A stretch of 64,000 bases of DNA from Strigops habroptila (lineage: Eukaryota > Chordata > Aves > Psittaciformes > Psittacidae), in the NCBI RefSeq assembly GCF_004027225.2, contig NC_044277.2, positions 96,097,552 to 96,161,551 on the forward strand. Direction: 5' to 3'. The notes below the pieces were generated by a model. It was given only the letters and a program-made list of their open reading frames with translations, was not told the DNA's origin and made no database searches. Below are positions 33,010 to 46,600 of the stretch, piece by piece; positions within the stretch are counted from its first letter, which is position 1; the number at the start of each line of letters is the position of its first letter. The position numbers were made by a program, and so were the translations under genes.

Positions 33010-33045
33010 ATAGATTAGATAGATAGATAGACAGACAGACAGACA
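33010..33045 (+). repeat. GATA/GACA microsatellite
   Basis: About four GATA units switch to four GACA units. Mixed GATA/GACA arrays are the Bkm-type simple sequence; this copy is very short. Confidence 0.9.
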
Positions 33046-34035
33046 TGCACTGGAGAGAGACAGTGCGCTATTTCTTAGGTCAGTGAGAGCACCTCTCCTC
33101 CGACCAGATGACCAGACAGGCATTCCTAGAGTGCAATCTTTCTTACCCTATAACACATCTTTAAAATACATCAGATGACTCATCCTGAAAATGCTTGTTT
33201 CTCTCCATGGACAGTGTCGGAACCATAGGTGGCTCGTTCAGCCACAGACCTCTATGGTTTGAATAGCTGAACAGTAAGCAGGTTAACCCCACTTCAGGTT
33301 CAGCTATGCTACTAGAAGGCATTTGATGACTACAAGAGAAGTTCACCTCAGACTTGCAGAATGGCAACCGTTCATTAGGAAAGCAATGATAAAATAATGG
33401 AGTAACATAATTTGGTATTGTTACAGTCAAGACTGTTAGCAGTTTTGGCATCACAACTAACTAACCTGGGAGACTTGTAACTTAGCTCCCCATCGCATCC
33501 CATTACTTGCTGCATTACTAAAGCTACAAACTTCTGCTGTTGTTACCAGTGCTGCCTCATTCTTCCATCTCCCAGAACAGGGCTGAGAAGTCCCTGCTTG
33601 ACCTTGCTGGTGATGGCGCACCTCCATTACATCACATATGGATGGAAATCGTTTCTATCTCTCTTTTCTGTTGGCCTTTGTAGTAAGCATTCTGCTTTAT
33701 GGTTCCATTACTCTGACTTTCTGCCTGTACAGTTTCTCCTGTTGCAACCCTCTAAAACCAATATTTCATAATTAATACATTTTGTGATATGATTAGAGAC
33801 CATAATTACACTGGCTTTGACTGAAGAGCTAAACAACATGAGTGAGATTGTGCTTGAGGTGCTTAGACAGTCACAACTCCATATCCTGTTAATACTATGG
33901 TGGTCATTGGTTGTAAAATAATGAGAGCAAACCTTGTACTACAATAGAAGAAGTAGATATCTGTTACTGCGATACCATGTTTAAATATATTATGCTGCTT
34001 GCTAGCATAATATACTTGCTTATATTTTTGCTTGC

Positions 34036-34051
34036 TAGCTCAATTGAGCTA
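34036..34051. repeat. 16-base perfect palindrome
   Basis: TAGCTCAATTGAGCTA, in AT-rich intergenic DNA beside two copies of GCTTGCTAGC. No function is proposed. Confidence 0.7.
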
Positions 34052-36880
34052 AACACTGGAAGAGAGTTTGGATATCTAACTGAATTCCTTTTTTTTTTTT
34101 TTCAGAGTATCGTAAGCACGGGAAGTCTACATCTGGGATCAGAATTCAAACAATGTTGTGAAACCACGGCAGTTGTTTCACTTGGAGGAAGAAAAGAAAA
34201 CCAACAAGAAAAAGACTAAACTTGGAGAACTTCATTTGTGACTTGAAATGTGGGATTCAACAGCGGAATATGCCGTGCCAGACAACCAGATACCTTAACA
34301 ATGCTAACTTACATTGCAGTTTGGAGGTAAGACAGGTATTTTACTTCTAGTTTAGTATTCTACAATTTTCAAATTAATTTAATGGGACATAGGAAAAGAA
34401 CTGCTGTAGTAACAAAACACTTCTATATACACTAGCGTGAACCCAATTAAAAAGGTATCACCCATACATGCCAGATATATAAGGGATGTCCATTAATAAT
34501 GCTGTAACGTCAGGTTAGTTAACTCATGTAAAACAAAGTAATGGAGCACACAGACTTGTATCTTCATCAGAGGAGTGCACTCTGTTGAGGAGGAGATGAG
34601 CAACTTCTGTTTTTAAAGAACAGTTTTTTCTAAATTGCTGTTAAAACCACATAGCCAAAGGTTTTGTAATTATTAGTGCTGTGTAAGAAAGGTTCATTTT
34701 TACTGGCAAGTAAATGTTCAAGTTGCAGCTGCTGCAATTAATGAAAAAATAAAAGCTGGAAATGATGGTGGGGAGCTATGTGATGATGGAAGTTGTGGAA
34801 AGCTTTGAAGAATATGGAAAAAGATATATCCATCAATTTTCATATTCTTAAAATGACTGTAATGAACCCTATGAATGAACTCTGCAGACTTTTCCAGCTG
34901 TGCCCATAGTATTTACTACGCTGCAGCAAAGCACACAGCAACAAGGAGGAGCAATTAAGGGACATGGCATATGATTTACTTTCACGTAGTGCCAAGTGCA
35001 TAACTCTGTGTTAACCATAAGCTGAAGGAACAATCAGCAATTCCAAGTAATGTTTTTCTTTTGGGAAATAAAAAAATCAGCAAGCTATCCTAGAAAATTC
35101 AGTTATAAAAGCTTTGTAAGTAAGTGCCAACTTATGGTTCTGTGGTGGTATCCTGTGCCTTTAGAAAAATCAAGTTGCAATCAAATGAAATTTGTGAAAA
35201 CAGGGAAACTAAACCTACTGGTTTTCCATTGCACAGAGAAGGCCAGATCTGATAATATTTTAAAGACAATATTCTATCCAACACTATGGTTACTTCACCA
35301 CTGACAATTTCCATGCTGAGAACTGCAGAGGGTGCTACTGTTGATAAAATCTGTGTAGCACAGCACTGGAATTAAGGATCCATTTTGTCTTAGACTGTAC
35401 TAGAAGCATTCAGAGATCAAAGACACAAATTCATTCCATATTGTTGGGGAAGGTTAAAACCTAAGTAAGTTACTTCATGACTGTTCTAATATGAGTTAAA
35501 AATACCATAGGTTTTTCTTTTTTTTTTTTTTTTTTTCCCCTCTGGTTTTGAAATGTGCATTTGCATTTCTCACATCTTCTTTGATTCATCTGGGTCTTGA
35601 GTGAGGTCTTAAAGCTGTGGCTCAGGGGCACAATAAGTCCATCATTATGGGTATGAGCAGCCTTTAAGAAAACATTCAGCTGTGAGATACCGATCCAGAG
35701 TTTACATTGCCACTTCAAATGTGTTAAAAAATCAAAATGCACACAGCCTAACAGATTTAACACATGCTCAGAGAATGTGATTATGACAGCATTTGTTTTC
35801 CAGCATAAAAACCAGACAGGCTGCTCCCTGTATCTTGTATTGTGGCCAAGTCATGTGCCTCCTTCTGATCTGGATGAAGTTGGTGCTCAGATCAGCTGGA
35901 GATGCACCGAGCCATTGCTAATGACAATACAGCCACAGCCTTGCTGTCAGCAGCTCTGTTTCTGTATGGAATTAATGGCTGCAAATATATAAACTTAACT
36001 TTCTTATGCCAGAGGAACTGAACTTCTGGGGGTCGGCAGTTGATAGCTGTTCCTGACCAATGTCAGCACTCGTGCTGGTACTTGGAAGCCGCTCTTGTTC
36101 TGACCAGGAGGGACTGGAGTGTTGCTAACTCAGAGCAAAATGAACTGCTGCTGATGGGTGCACCTCAGAACACAGAAACCCAGAGACATCTTTTTAATCT
36201 TTTTGCACTCCTATAGCTAGACAATGCCATGTATACAATTACATAAGAAATCAAGCAGTTTGATCCTGCATCTTTGATGGTAATTTGTACTTGAAATCCA
36301 AACTTAAAAGTATTATTACCTGCTAATTAAATCATTTAACCCTCTACGGTTATTCATAAGTGTTTTAGAAGACTGCTAGCTTAGGAGAATCAGAACTGAA
36401 AAACCAGATTGAAAACCTATGCATATATTGCAGCTGATGCTGGGATCCAAGCACAAAGTAGTAAACTGAAGAACCTTGCCAAATACAACAGAAAGCCTGT
36501 GCCAGAATGCAAGGGTGGCTCTTTACAGCAAGAATCTATATGGTTATTAAGTACTGTCAGAGCTACAGAACCATCAAAAGCCTTTGGCTCAGGTTCCTCT
36601 CCTTACTGGACCTGGCCTAATGAAGCAGAAATCAGCTTTCAAGGAAAGCAAATCAGAAAATATTTTGGGGAAAGAATAAATATACTCTGTTTTAAGAACG
36701 GACAGGTAGCAATACAGCAAATTGGAAAGTCATTTAAAGGTTCATAGATATGTTATATATACCTAGATTTAATAATCAGCATAGTTCTGATCATCTTCTG
36801 AAAAATTTAAGGTGATAATCTTTCTTTATATAAGTGATGATAAGGTTTCTGCATTATTTCATGAGTTCTTGCATCCTGAA

Positions 36881-37050
36881 TGGGTTGCCCAAGGAAGTTG
36901 TGAATGCTCCATCCCTGGCAGTGTTCAAGGCCAGGTTGGATGGAGTCTTGGGTGACATGGTTTAGTGCGAGGTGTCCCTGTCTCCTGGCAGGGGGATTGG
37001 AACTAGATGACCTTAAGGTCCTTTCCAACCCAAACCATTCTATGATCCTC
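36881..37050 (+). mobile_element. CR1 3'-end fragment
   Basis: A well-preserved CR1 3' end runs from GGTTGCCCAAGGAAGTTG through AAGGCCAGGTTGGATGG and AACTAGATGACCTTAAGG to CCAAACCATTCTATGAT. Short open frames on both strands here are repeat-derived. Confidence 0.93.
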
Positions 37051-37676
37051 AGGAAAAGGCTATCCTTTATTTTTTATTCTCCTTTATGTCCTAGGAACTG
37101 CAAGGAGAAACCCCACCCTTTTACATGAGCTTTCACTTTTAAACATTTTACTGCTGCCTTTTGGGTAAGTCTCCTTCAAGAGGTCTAGCATGAATATGTT
37201 TTTGAATATGTAACTTTGTTCATGTTGAAGAATGCAGAAGGGGGAATGTCAGTGCATAGGAATTTGTAGCAGTGATGTGCTAAAGCTACATATACTAAAA
37301 ATACATGTATCTATTTCTAAATAACAGTAGCCCATAGTTTGAGAATAATGGACTAATGTAAAGGTTCGACCTCCTCCCCTTTCCTCCAAAGAGCACTGGA
37401 GAATATAAGTAGAAGATAAAGAACTTATTGATCATAAAAGCTGCTGCTACGTTATGCTTGCAGAAGTCCATTTTAAATAATTCACAATTTAAATAAAACT
37501 TAGCATATTTAAATATATTCTAAAGGCTTTAATGTATGTATTATGAAAAAGGTTGTCTGAAGTGGGAAATATTATTTTATATGTCATTTTGAAAACAATA
37601 AATGAATCAGTGTTCGCAAGATCTGAAAATGATTTAATAAGCTAAAAATTTCCATGTACTGCAATTAGAAGTATTT

Positions 37677-37855
37677 AATCGTAGAACCTTAGCCCAGGTC
37701 GGAAGGGACCTCAGATCATCTGGTCCAACCTCTCGGTGCTTTATTTAGCACTGTGTCCAGTCGCATCCGGAAAAACTCCAGTTATGGGGGACTCCACCAC
37801 ATCCCTGGTGATTGATTGTTCTCCTTGTAAAAAGTTTCTTATATTGAGATGAAAT
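37677..37855 (-). mobile_element. Older CR1 copy, antisense
   Basis: AATCGTAGAACCTTAGCCCA, then GGAAGGGACCTCAGATCATC and TGGTCCAACC, followed by a body with CCAGTCGCATCC and CTCCACCACATCCCTGG, match the reverse complement of a divergent CR1 subfamily. Confidence 0.8.
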
Positions 37856-39384
37856 GCACATCCTTTTTTCCATTTAGCAGTGTATGTACAAAGCCCATTA
37901 AAATTAAGAACGGTCTTGCACTGTTATTTCATACCATACTGGTCATACACAACCAGTCTCCAGTAATGCAAACATTGGTAGTATTAAATTTGTACAGAAT
38001 TGATCAGCTTCAGATATAATAGCTGAAACCTTCAGCAAAAGTTGATGTACTACATAATGCTGAAAGTGTAGTGTTTTTACTGTAGTAAAAGTGTCATAAA
38101 ACTGAGTAAAGATAAATAACACTTTACTTTTCAATCAAGATACATACCTGCAAATCTCCAAGTTATGACCCTGGGTAAAGTAGCATAAAATTAGAGCATA
38201 AAGAGGAGTGGGCTATGAAGTGACTGTATGGTTCCAAGTGACGATTTCATGGCCTCTCACAGAACTGACTACAATCACATGAGCAGAAAGTGTAAGCCAG
38301 AAATCTCTTGTTCTTATTTGCTCTGACATTTGGCCCTCTGGCTCATCCACTCCTAGGGGTGTACAAGCAGGCAGTGCCGGCATCTCCGCTTTGCTGTCAC
38401 CCTGTTGAAAAGAGCCAAACTAAACAAACTGAAGCAGAACTGAAGCATCTCTCTGGAGCCAGTTATTGACATGAACTCTGGTTTTCAGTAGACAAGAAAA
38501 TAAGGTTTTGTAAGTAAGTGTTTCAGCTGGGTTCTTTTATAAAAGCAACAAACAGGCTTGTGCTGCTTTGAAGTGCCCTTGTGCTGTCTTCATTCCTTCT
38601 TAAGTGAACCCAGATTTCCACACAGATGGTGACAGAACATCATTAGCACTTAAAGGAAAAACGCATCTGGAACCTCTATCAAATTTGCCACCATTTGGTT
38701 CAAATTTTATAACTTGCAAGTAAAACTCCTTGGAGAGGTAGTCTAAGGTCTTGATAAAACCTAGAAAACACTGAAGTACTTCTGTTCATTCAGCAAAAAG
38801 AATCTTAGCCTTCTACACTGTGGATGCTGAACTTACATCCAAGAACTTATGATTATACAAAATCTCACTGGTTCTGTACATATTTAATATAACCACTCAA
38901 AATTTTCACTCTTCTAGCAAGTACTGGACACTCACATGTGAATTCAGAAATCTCTGGGCTTAAATTCTGCTTTTTCCAGATTCATTACACAAACTGAAGC
39001 AACTTTTTTGGGCACCATCTTTCATTGAAGAAAATCTCCACAGACATAATAAAAATCACTATATATTTTTCCACAAAAGGTATGATTTTAAGCTCTTAAC
39101 TGATTGTTCCAGTGTGGCATACATATATACGTATATATGTGTGTATATATTTTCTTAAGACACTTATAATTCCTTTCATTTTAGTAAGCATCACATTGCT
39201 TCAGCTAAATGCTAAGCAAGCTAACAGATTAGATGTTGAAGCTATGTACATTAGCTACATATTTGCTAATGATTTGGAAAAAAATAAGAAATTGCAGTTA
39301 GTTTTAAGTGTTGATTTGAGAGAGAAAGAACAATACACACTGTATTTCAGAATTCTCCAAGATTACTTGCATTCATATACAAGG

Positions 39385-40422
39385 ATACATGACAAAGTGT
39401 TTTATTAAAATAAAAAGCTTTAATACTTTTGCATTTAAAAGATTTAGCAGAAAATAATTGCTACAAACATGCTACAACAACATACATGTTCAAAAAGTTT
39501 TCAGTGCTTTCTTTCAAAAAGTTCAGCATTTTGGTAAAAATAAGTTTTTCTGTATATACTTCAAAAGTAGGCTATCATAATACTGATATAAAATACTTCA
39601 TGTAGACTAAGGTCAGGTGCATAAAATACAGTAAGTAATAAAACATACTGTTTGTATAAACATTTAAAGTATAAATTTCATTAGATAACATGCAAATACT
39701 GCAATATTTTAAATGGCACTTAAATATAGATACTGAGATTCTTTATAATTTTGCATCCAATATGAGTTTCTGAAATGTACAAAACTATAAAAAGAACATA
39801 TTTCTTCATTGAAGTCAGGTACTAGTATAGAGCTTGATTGTCATTTTACAAGCATTGAGCCCAATATCCTGCAAATCTTCACTAGTCCCAGTAAAGATGT
39901 CTACTGAAATAGGCCCAAGGCTAGTTAGTTTTCTTCATTATAAAATATGAAAGCATATTTACATGAGAACAAACTCTTAAATTTTTGGTAAAGTAATTAA
40001 GTAGCAGCAATTTGTTTCTTCCAAAAATGACGTTTAAAATAGGTGCGTGTTCTTCGTTGTCACTGTTATGCATCTAAATAGTACAGAATTAACATTCTTC
40101 AATAAACGCAAAACACTCTTTTCTTCATTGCTGAGAAAAACCCCTGTAAAAATCCCTTCTTGCACAAATCATAAATCCATAATGTCAGAACCTTCCAAAG
40201 TATTTTTGTTTCCAAGATGAATGGAAAACAATCTAATTGTGCTGAAACAGCCATCTGACTAGTAACGAATAAAAGAATAATCTTTTCAACGTTATTCCAA
40301 ATACAATAGTTCTTCATTGAAAAATATTAGTTCATCAAATCTTCTACAATTTTTGTTTCCTGGTTTAGTGACCAACAATTCTGAAAGTCCTTCACAAGAT
40401 AAAAACCTGCCATATTCATGCA
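39385..40422 (-). other. RECK: RECK 3' UTR
   Basis: Inferred from the stop codon (40423-40425) to just beyond the first minus-strand AATAAA. It is AT-rich. On the transcribed strand it carries TGCTGCTA (40002-40009), an 8-mer match to the miR-15/16 seed, and TGTAAATA (39956-39963), a Pumilio-type element. Confidence 0.7.
39401..39406 (-). terminator. RECK: RECK poly(A) signal
   Basis: TTTATT on the + strand is AATAAA on the RECK strand. It is the first one downstream of the stop codon, giving a 3' UTR of about 1 kb. Confidence 0.65.
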
Positions 40423-40641
40423 TTAAGCAGTTATATATATTAATGCTGACAAAGTAAATAAAAGGCTTATGAACAGGGAGCGCAGAACTGGCACCACTTT
40501 AACAGAAGGAGAAGAAATGCTAAACGAAACTTGTACTTGAGATGCAATTAGAGCTGACAGTGGCACATGTGATGCTAATGTTGGACTGTCTGAATTTATC
40601 AGTGACTCTATCTTTTCTGCTTCTTTATTGCAGGCTTCAAT
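40423..40641 (-). CDS. RECK: RECK terminal coding exon (window exon 15)
   Basis: The acceptor CTTCCCTTAG precedes IEACNKEAEKIESLINSDSP; 72 residues end at TAA (40423-40425). The last 20 or so residues are hydrophobic (SLFISLLFTLSALIYITA), preceded by a Ser-rich stretch suitable for GPI attachment. The tail differs strongly from human in sequence but not in character. Confidence 0.95.
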   Translation of the reverse strand: MEACNKEAEKIESLINSDSPTLASHVPLSALIASQVQVSFSISSPSVKVVPVLRSLFISLLFTLSALIYITA

Positions 40642-43600
40642 CTAAGGGAAGAAAGAAAAGGTTATTATTTCTCTTCTTGCCATGGAAGAAGATATCCTCA
40701 CTGTTTCTGCACAGGTTAACAAGCAGAAAGTAAAAAATGTATCAACAGCTCCAAGATGATAATAATGCAATGCATAGCCAAAACCTTCCCTCTATTGCTC
40801 ATAACTGCTCCTAAGAAAATACTGTAAGAACTCTGAGCTGCATCTGTTGGTTTACCTTTAGAGTTTAGTAGTGTGAACATTAGGTTTTTGTTTGCTAGCA
40901 TGAACTAGCTATGACACAGCAAGCTGGGCAGCTTATCGGAATGTTTTTTCCTTTTTAAGGTTGTAATAGCATTTTGGGATCTCCCAGCACTTTTTACCGT
41001 AAGTTGGAAAGGAATATTAAATCCAGGATGGTCTCAGAATAGTATTAACAGATCCTCTTTGGTATGAACTACTGCTTGACATCAAGATGCTCACAGTGTG
41101 TTAATATGATCAGTATGTATGATGTGCTTCAGCCTAATATCACATATGCTTGAATCTACTTTTAACCCTGACACCAGAGACAACCATTTCATATGCAAGT
41201 ATACATTTAACATACAATTAATATTCATTTAAGAGGCCAGTGAGTGTATTTTATTTTCATCAGTTTATATTTTGTGTTATTTTAGCCACAGAAAGTTGAG
41301 GGTTCTGCATTTACTGATTTTAAAACAAAAATCATACTACTCTACCCTTGGCCTTCTTTCACCTTTCCCCTCTAATTACCCGCACTCAAAAGCCTCTTAT
41401 GAGAAAAGCAGAATCCTCAAGACACATTTTACCATCCATAATAGTAGCTACTCAGATTTGGGTCACTCAGATTCAGTACACAGAAAAATGCACAATTTAA
41501 AATCTCCTATACTGAAAAACAGTAAAGTATACACACATAAAAATGAAGTCCATGCTGGGTGAACAAAATAACATGGTCTACCTGCAATGGTTTGGGGTTC
41601 TGATCCACAGGAATGATGAGAATCACAATTTCGGACTCTATGCTTAAGTATCCAAACACATCACACTGTGGCACTGAGACATGCAGGCGGATTTTTTCAA
41701 GTATGTCAAGTACTGTTATAGGCTTTTTATTTGTTACCTGGAACGAAACAAATTACTTCATGCATGATGTGATAGTATGAAAGATTATATTTCTCCTTTT
41801 CAGTTTTAATAACTTGATGTCATGCCAGAAAATTTGTTTTAGCCATTAAATGACTCAGTTCTAATCTCTAGCAAAAAACCTAAATAATACAATGATTCTA
41901 AAAAAAACCCCCACACCTAAACCCAAACCCAAACCAAACCCCTCCAAAACCATAAAAAAGTGAAAGGAAGAAGAGAAAAATTTGTTTACTTCTTAAATTA
42001 AGCATGGCTTTGGTATGTGTTATTCTCCACCTTCGCAGTGTGTATATATATCACATACCTCAAAACAATATAAATGGTGTCTGTTACAGCAGCTTGTACT
42101 CCCATATTGGGAAACAAGAGGCAGAGCAGCCCTACCAGCTGGCACTTCTTTACCATCACAGAACCCATTCCAAGAGCCACCAGAAACGAAGAGGTATAGC
42201 TTTGTAAAGTCATATGTATGTCTATATGTATGGGAACATGTGACATTTCAAGATCACTACATAAGTACTGAGTAAACACTTTTTTTTTTCTTGTAATTCT
42301 CATCTCTCTTCTGCTGTCTGTATCTAGCAGTTTGATGGTAGATGCTCAGACTGTTCAAGGAATGCCACACCTTAAAGGTTCTTCACTTTTTTTCCAGGTC
42401 ACTTCTGGATGTGTTGAACAGTATATACATCAACACAAATACTTGTGACTTCTGGTCATTCTGTTGTGTTCTCTTTTCTAGCTTCAGCTGCAAGAAATCC
42501 ATCCTTCTTACTCTATCGTGTTTCTTTTAAGACCACTGGTACAGGACCTTCACAAATGGCAAACTGGGAAATCCGATTAGACTACATGAATCAAATTTGC
42601 AAGGTGTCACACAACACTTTTTTTACCAGATCTCTGAGGGATTTGTGAGTCATAGCCCTGTAGTCTGACATGTTGATTGATTAGCCAACCCTGTTCAAAC
42701 AATCTTAAAACAGAAGCACAGTGTCAAACTTAGATTTTACTGTCTTAGATTAGAAATCTAGTAAATCATATTATCATTTTAGCAACCTCTATTTTTTTTT
42801 CTCTGTATAGATGCTGTCTTTTGTTTCCTGCTATCTTTACAAAAAAGATCAGAAAAGGCAGGTATGTATGGGCAGTGGGAGGGAAGGAAAAAAAGTCAGA
42901 TTTCTAGAACTCTTCAGTAATTGAAGCAGGTTTTTTCTCTCATGAACCACCTGTCTGAACTAAAATAGGCATACAATGCTACTCCTTGCCTCCTTGGTTT
43001 GGTTAAACTGTATGCTAGCATTTCTAGCAATGATTTCATTTATCTAAGACTTAAACATCTCCAGTACAATGGATGTATATGCTATATGTATACATACACT
43101 GTCAAAAGCAAGAGCTGCACACCAGTCCTATAATTTTATTGATGAAATCAGAGGAGATCAATGTTATTAGCATTAATTTAATGTAAATGAAAAAAGTATC
43201 AAATCTAGTCAAATACACAGCTGAGCATTTTCTACGGTATTATTAGGAGATATTAGCTGGCCGGAGTAACAAAGGCACAGAGCTTCTAACTCTCTATGCT
43301 CAGGGTAGTGCCACACCAGGCAGTCTCCAGGTGGCTGTGACCAGTTAGAGATGGTCTCTGGGGGCTTACTGGATGACCCCTGAATGAAGTTTCCAAAGGA
43401 GAAAGCTTCAGTCAAACTTCTGTAATTTCTAGTATGTGCTAAGAGAATACTGACTTGAATGTTTGAGAGACCACATACTTTTAATGTGAAGAGATGTATA
43501 CGTTATATATATGAGTTCTGAAAACTTAAAGACTCTGTATTGTGGTGTTAGGTGAGCAAGAGAAGAGAAAGTCAGCAAGATTGCCCTGCCTCCCCTCCCT

Positions 43601-46600
43601 GAACTAGAGAGTCGAGCAGCATTCAGCTGGTGGAAACTAACACTCCTGGGGTGTTAAAAAGTCAGCTGAGCAAGCTGATCTAACTGGAGTTAACCTTGCT
43701 TTGAGCAGGGGGTTGGACTAGACGATCTCCAGGGGTCATGCTCAAGTTAAATTTTTCTGTGTTTTGACAATTCTCTCCACTTCTAAACATACAAACAAAT
43801 TAATGTAATTTTTTACTGTTTTGGTGAAATTCCTTCTTGATATTTAAAAACCATGAATTGTGCACATGCAAGCATGAATTGTTTTGCTTCACTGGGCATG
43901 ATCATCGTATTACTCTATTTTGTTGTGATCTTGTGCCAAAAAACAAGAATTCTGCTCTGTTCCATATACTGAAGCATAAAAGCAGGGGTCAGTGAAGTAC
44001 AATCCTTTTATACACCACATGACGAGTCTGTTGTGTAGCATGTTGTATTCACTAATCAATATGAGAAGATCCATCTTACACTGGAGGTTTTCAAAAAGCA
44101 GCAATGAAGGATGCTGGTGTCTAACTTAGGGAGGTGTTAAATTAAAATCTAACATTTTAGCTGATGAGCAACAAAATCAGTGACAGCTATCTAGATAACC
44201 TGAAGAGTGTGAAACAATCCCATTTAAACATAGAAAATGTCAGAACTAAGTTACCTACATTAGGAAATAGTGAGCTAGCAGAATAATCTTAACAGAAAGG
44301 TCATAAATAACAAATATACACTATATTTTACAACCATGAGATAGACGCATTTCCCATCTTGTTTGTCTTTACTACTACAAGTCATTTAAATTGCAAACCT
44401 GAATGGGCTCATCTGTGCCTACTCTGTTTTGCTTTGCATTCTAATTCAATTTCTATACTTCACATTGGGAAATAAAGGGAAGTATGAACAGTATAAAGAA
44501 ACAAACAAAACAACAACAAGCCACACTACCTACTGAAAAATAATTGGTTTTATAATGTGTTAACTCTTCAGGAGAGAGTATACAGTAACTAGACTTCTCC
44601 ATGTACCATTTAACATAAGGCATGATAAACTGTTTACCCTTGCAAAAGTATCCAGCTTGTCTTTGTCATATAAGATTCTCAGCATTCCAGCACACAGTGG
44701 ACAGCAGGCTCCTATGTGAATAAACAAAAATATCAGGGGAAAAAAAAAAGCAGACAGACTTTTCACTTTCAAGTAAGCAGAGGTCAATAATTAAATGTTA
44801 ACTGAGAATGAAAATAGCAAAACTACCAAAGCAAAGTCAGTGTTTCAATTTGATAGCAGAATTGCACTAAGATTTTTTTAATGTCGAAAACATAATGCAA
44901 AAGCAGTCACCTTTCAATACAGTTACTACTATCAATATGAAGCAACAGGATGAATTTTCATTTGTTTAAAGATGATACATTACTGTAAGCTAAGAACCAC
45001 AGGCACTTTGTGTACAAGACAGGGATTTGTATGGATGCATGCATATGCAGCTACAGAAATGATGCAAGATCTGAAACAGGTAGGACATGACAGAAACAAT
45101 TATGCACATTGCAAACATTAATTTATGCAATGATACTATGTTGGAGATTAGAATATTTATAAAATAAGGAGGGAAAAACATCTTGTCTGAGAGATTTGTG
45201 TTTAACACAGAAGCGTGTCATTTCTTCTACTGTCTTTTCTCACCACTTCAGAAACCAAAGGGCTAATATTTCAAATTTCTACGACTGCGTATTTAATTTA
45301 CACCCCAACTATTATTATATAGAGTGATTTTTATGCCATTAAACATAATACCAAACCACAAAGATCCCTTTTCAACATGTAAATGAGAAAAATGCATAAA
45401 TCTTTTCAAAACCCCAGCTTTCTTTGCTCTGTGTATTATGTATTGATTAGTTACTGTTTCATAAAGGAAGTATTTGTGATAACAATTAAAAAAAAAAAAA
45501 CCAGTTCAGAAGAGCACAACTGCAGAACTATTCATACTGTTCCTCTTTCACAGTACTGTAAATACATATGGTATCTTACTCTGTCTTCTAATTAAATATC
45601 TTTGTTCTTCTGGGAACTGTACTTTGATGACAGTTCGGCATTCCAGTGTGGTATCTGTGCTGCCACTTCTTAAAAATTACTCATTTGATTCCCAGTGACA
45701 TTCTTCCCTAGACACTACAGACGTCATTTGTTTCCCCCAAACCAGTCCGATGGGTACCGCTGCAAATTTCCAGACTGAAGGAGCATAACTTCTAAAGCCA
45801 AAGCCTTACTCCTTAAAGCCAAAGCCTAACCCCTTCAGAATTACTTGGCTGAGTCCTTATACTGGCTTGTTCTAGCCATAAGTGAAGATCTCTATTTTAT
45901 CTTTTCTCTTAGAAGTCTCAAAGACATTATGAACATAATATTTTAAAGCATAAGTTTTGTTCCAAATAAGCACCTATTTATACACATAGCCTGGAGACTC
46001 CTACCTGCAGTAAACTTCAACAACAAATTAACATACCTGGTGCAATAACCGGTTTGCAGCCAGTAGCAGAAAGCTGGGGACATTTAACAAAGGCACACTC
46101 TGTATGAAAACTGTAGTCTGAGAGAACACCTACAGCCTGACAGTGTCCATAATAGTCAACAGCCACACGGTCAGAATAGGCAGCGCAGACGCTGCTGTAG
46201 GTTTCACCGTTATGTCCACATACAGGTTCCACTGATTTGCAAAATGGCTGAAATACACAGAAATGTTTCAAAGATCAACTTACTCAAGCTACAGAAACTT
46301 CAGAGTAATTTTAACATTAGAAAAAACAAAGTTAATGGGAATTCACTGCTAATATGTCTGTCAAGCATTCAAAAAAGTAGGAAATCTAGTGCAAATAATC
46401 TGCCAGTTTATGAATGGGTAAAATAAATGCAAAGAATAAGTACTTAAAGAAGGTGACAGAAAAATGTAAGTTGGAATCTGATAAATGTACAGTAAGACAT
46501 GTTTTGGGAAACAAGAATTTTTGTTCTGTGTTAATGCTTAAATAAAATGACCATGTCATCTACATTCACTTACTTAATAAAAGATGATTATAATTTTATT

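Larger units (their letters stand above)
24156..39384. other. Intergenic region between ADNP2 and RECK
   Basis: About 15 kb between the convergent 3' ends. It contains a GC-rich hairpin (24720-24756), CR1 fragments, a GATA/GACA microsatellite and several A- or T-runs. A GC-richer block at 28600-29500 has no recognisable gene. Open frames such as 26399-26932 (minus) and 36409-36747 (plus) match no family I know and lack splice or promoter context. No PARD6G-like sequence, the human neighbour of ADNP2, was seen. Confidence 0.6.
41738..44637 (-). other. RECK: RECK intron between window exons 13 and 14
   Basis: About 2.9 kb holding the A/C-rich tract at 41900-41950 and a CR1 copy at 43600-43766. 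Nothing else is supported. Confidence 0.7.

Noticed and set aside
36409-36747. 112-codon + strand open frame
   Set aside because: No recognisable motif or regulatory context. The composition is that of the surrounding AT-rich intergenic DNA.
36807-37128. Open frames on both strands
   Set aside because: They are translations of a CR1 3' end. The same applies to frames at 2942-3136, 28572-28943 (partly) and 58863-59141.
24156-39384. Search for PARD6G, the human neighbour of ADNP2
   Set aside because: No PB1, CRIB or PDZ domain sequence is present, and RECK occupies this side instead.
39112-39408. 98-codon + strand open frame at the RECK 3' end
   Set aside because: AT-rich, no known domain, and it overlaps the inferred RECK poly(A) region. 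It is best explained by chance.
41900-41950. Telomere-like CCTAAACCC tract as a possible interstitial telomere
   Set aside because: Only about 28 bases and imperfect; its unit is not the vertebrate CCCTAA repeat. It is more likely simple A/C sequence.
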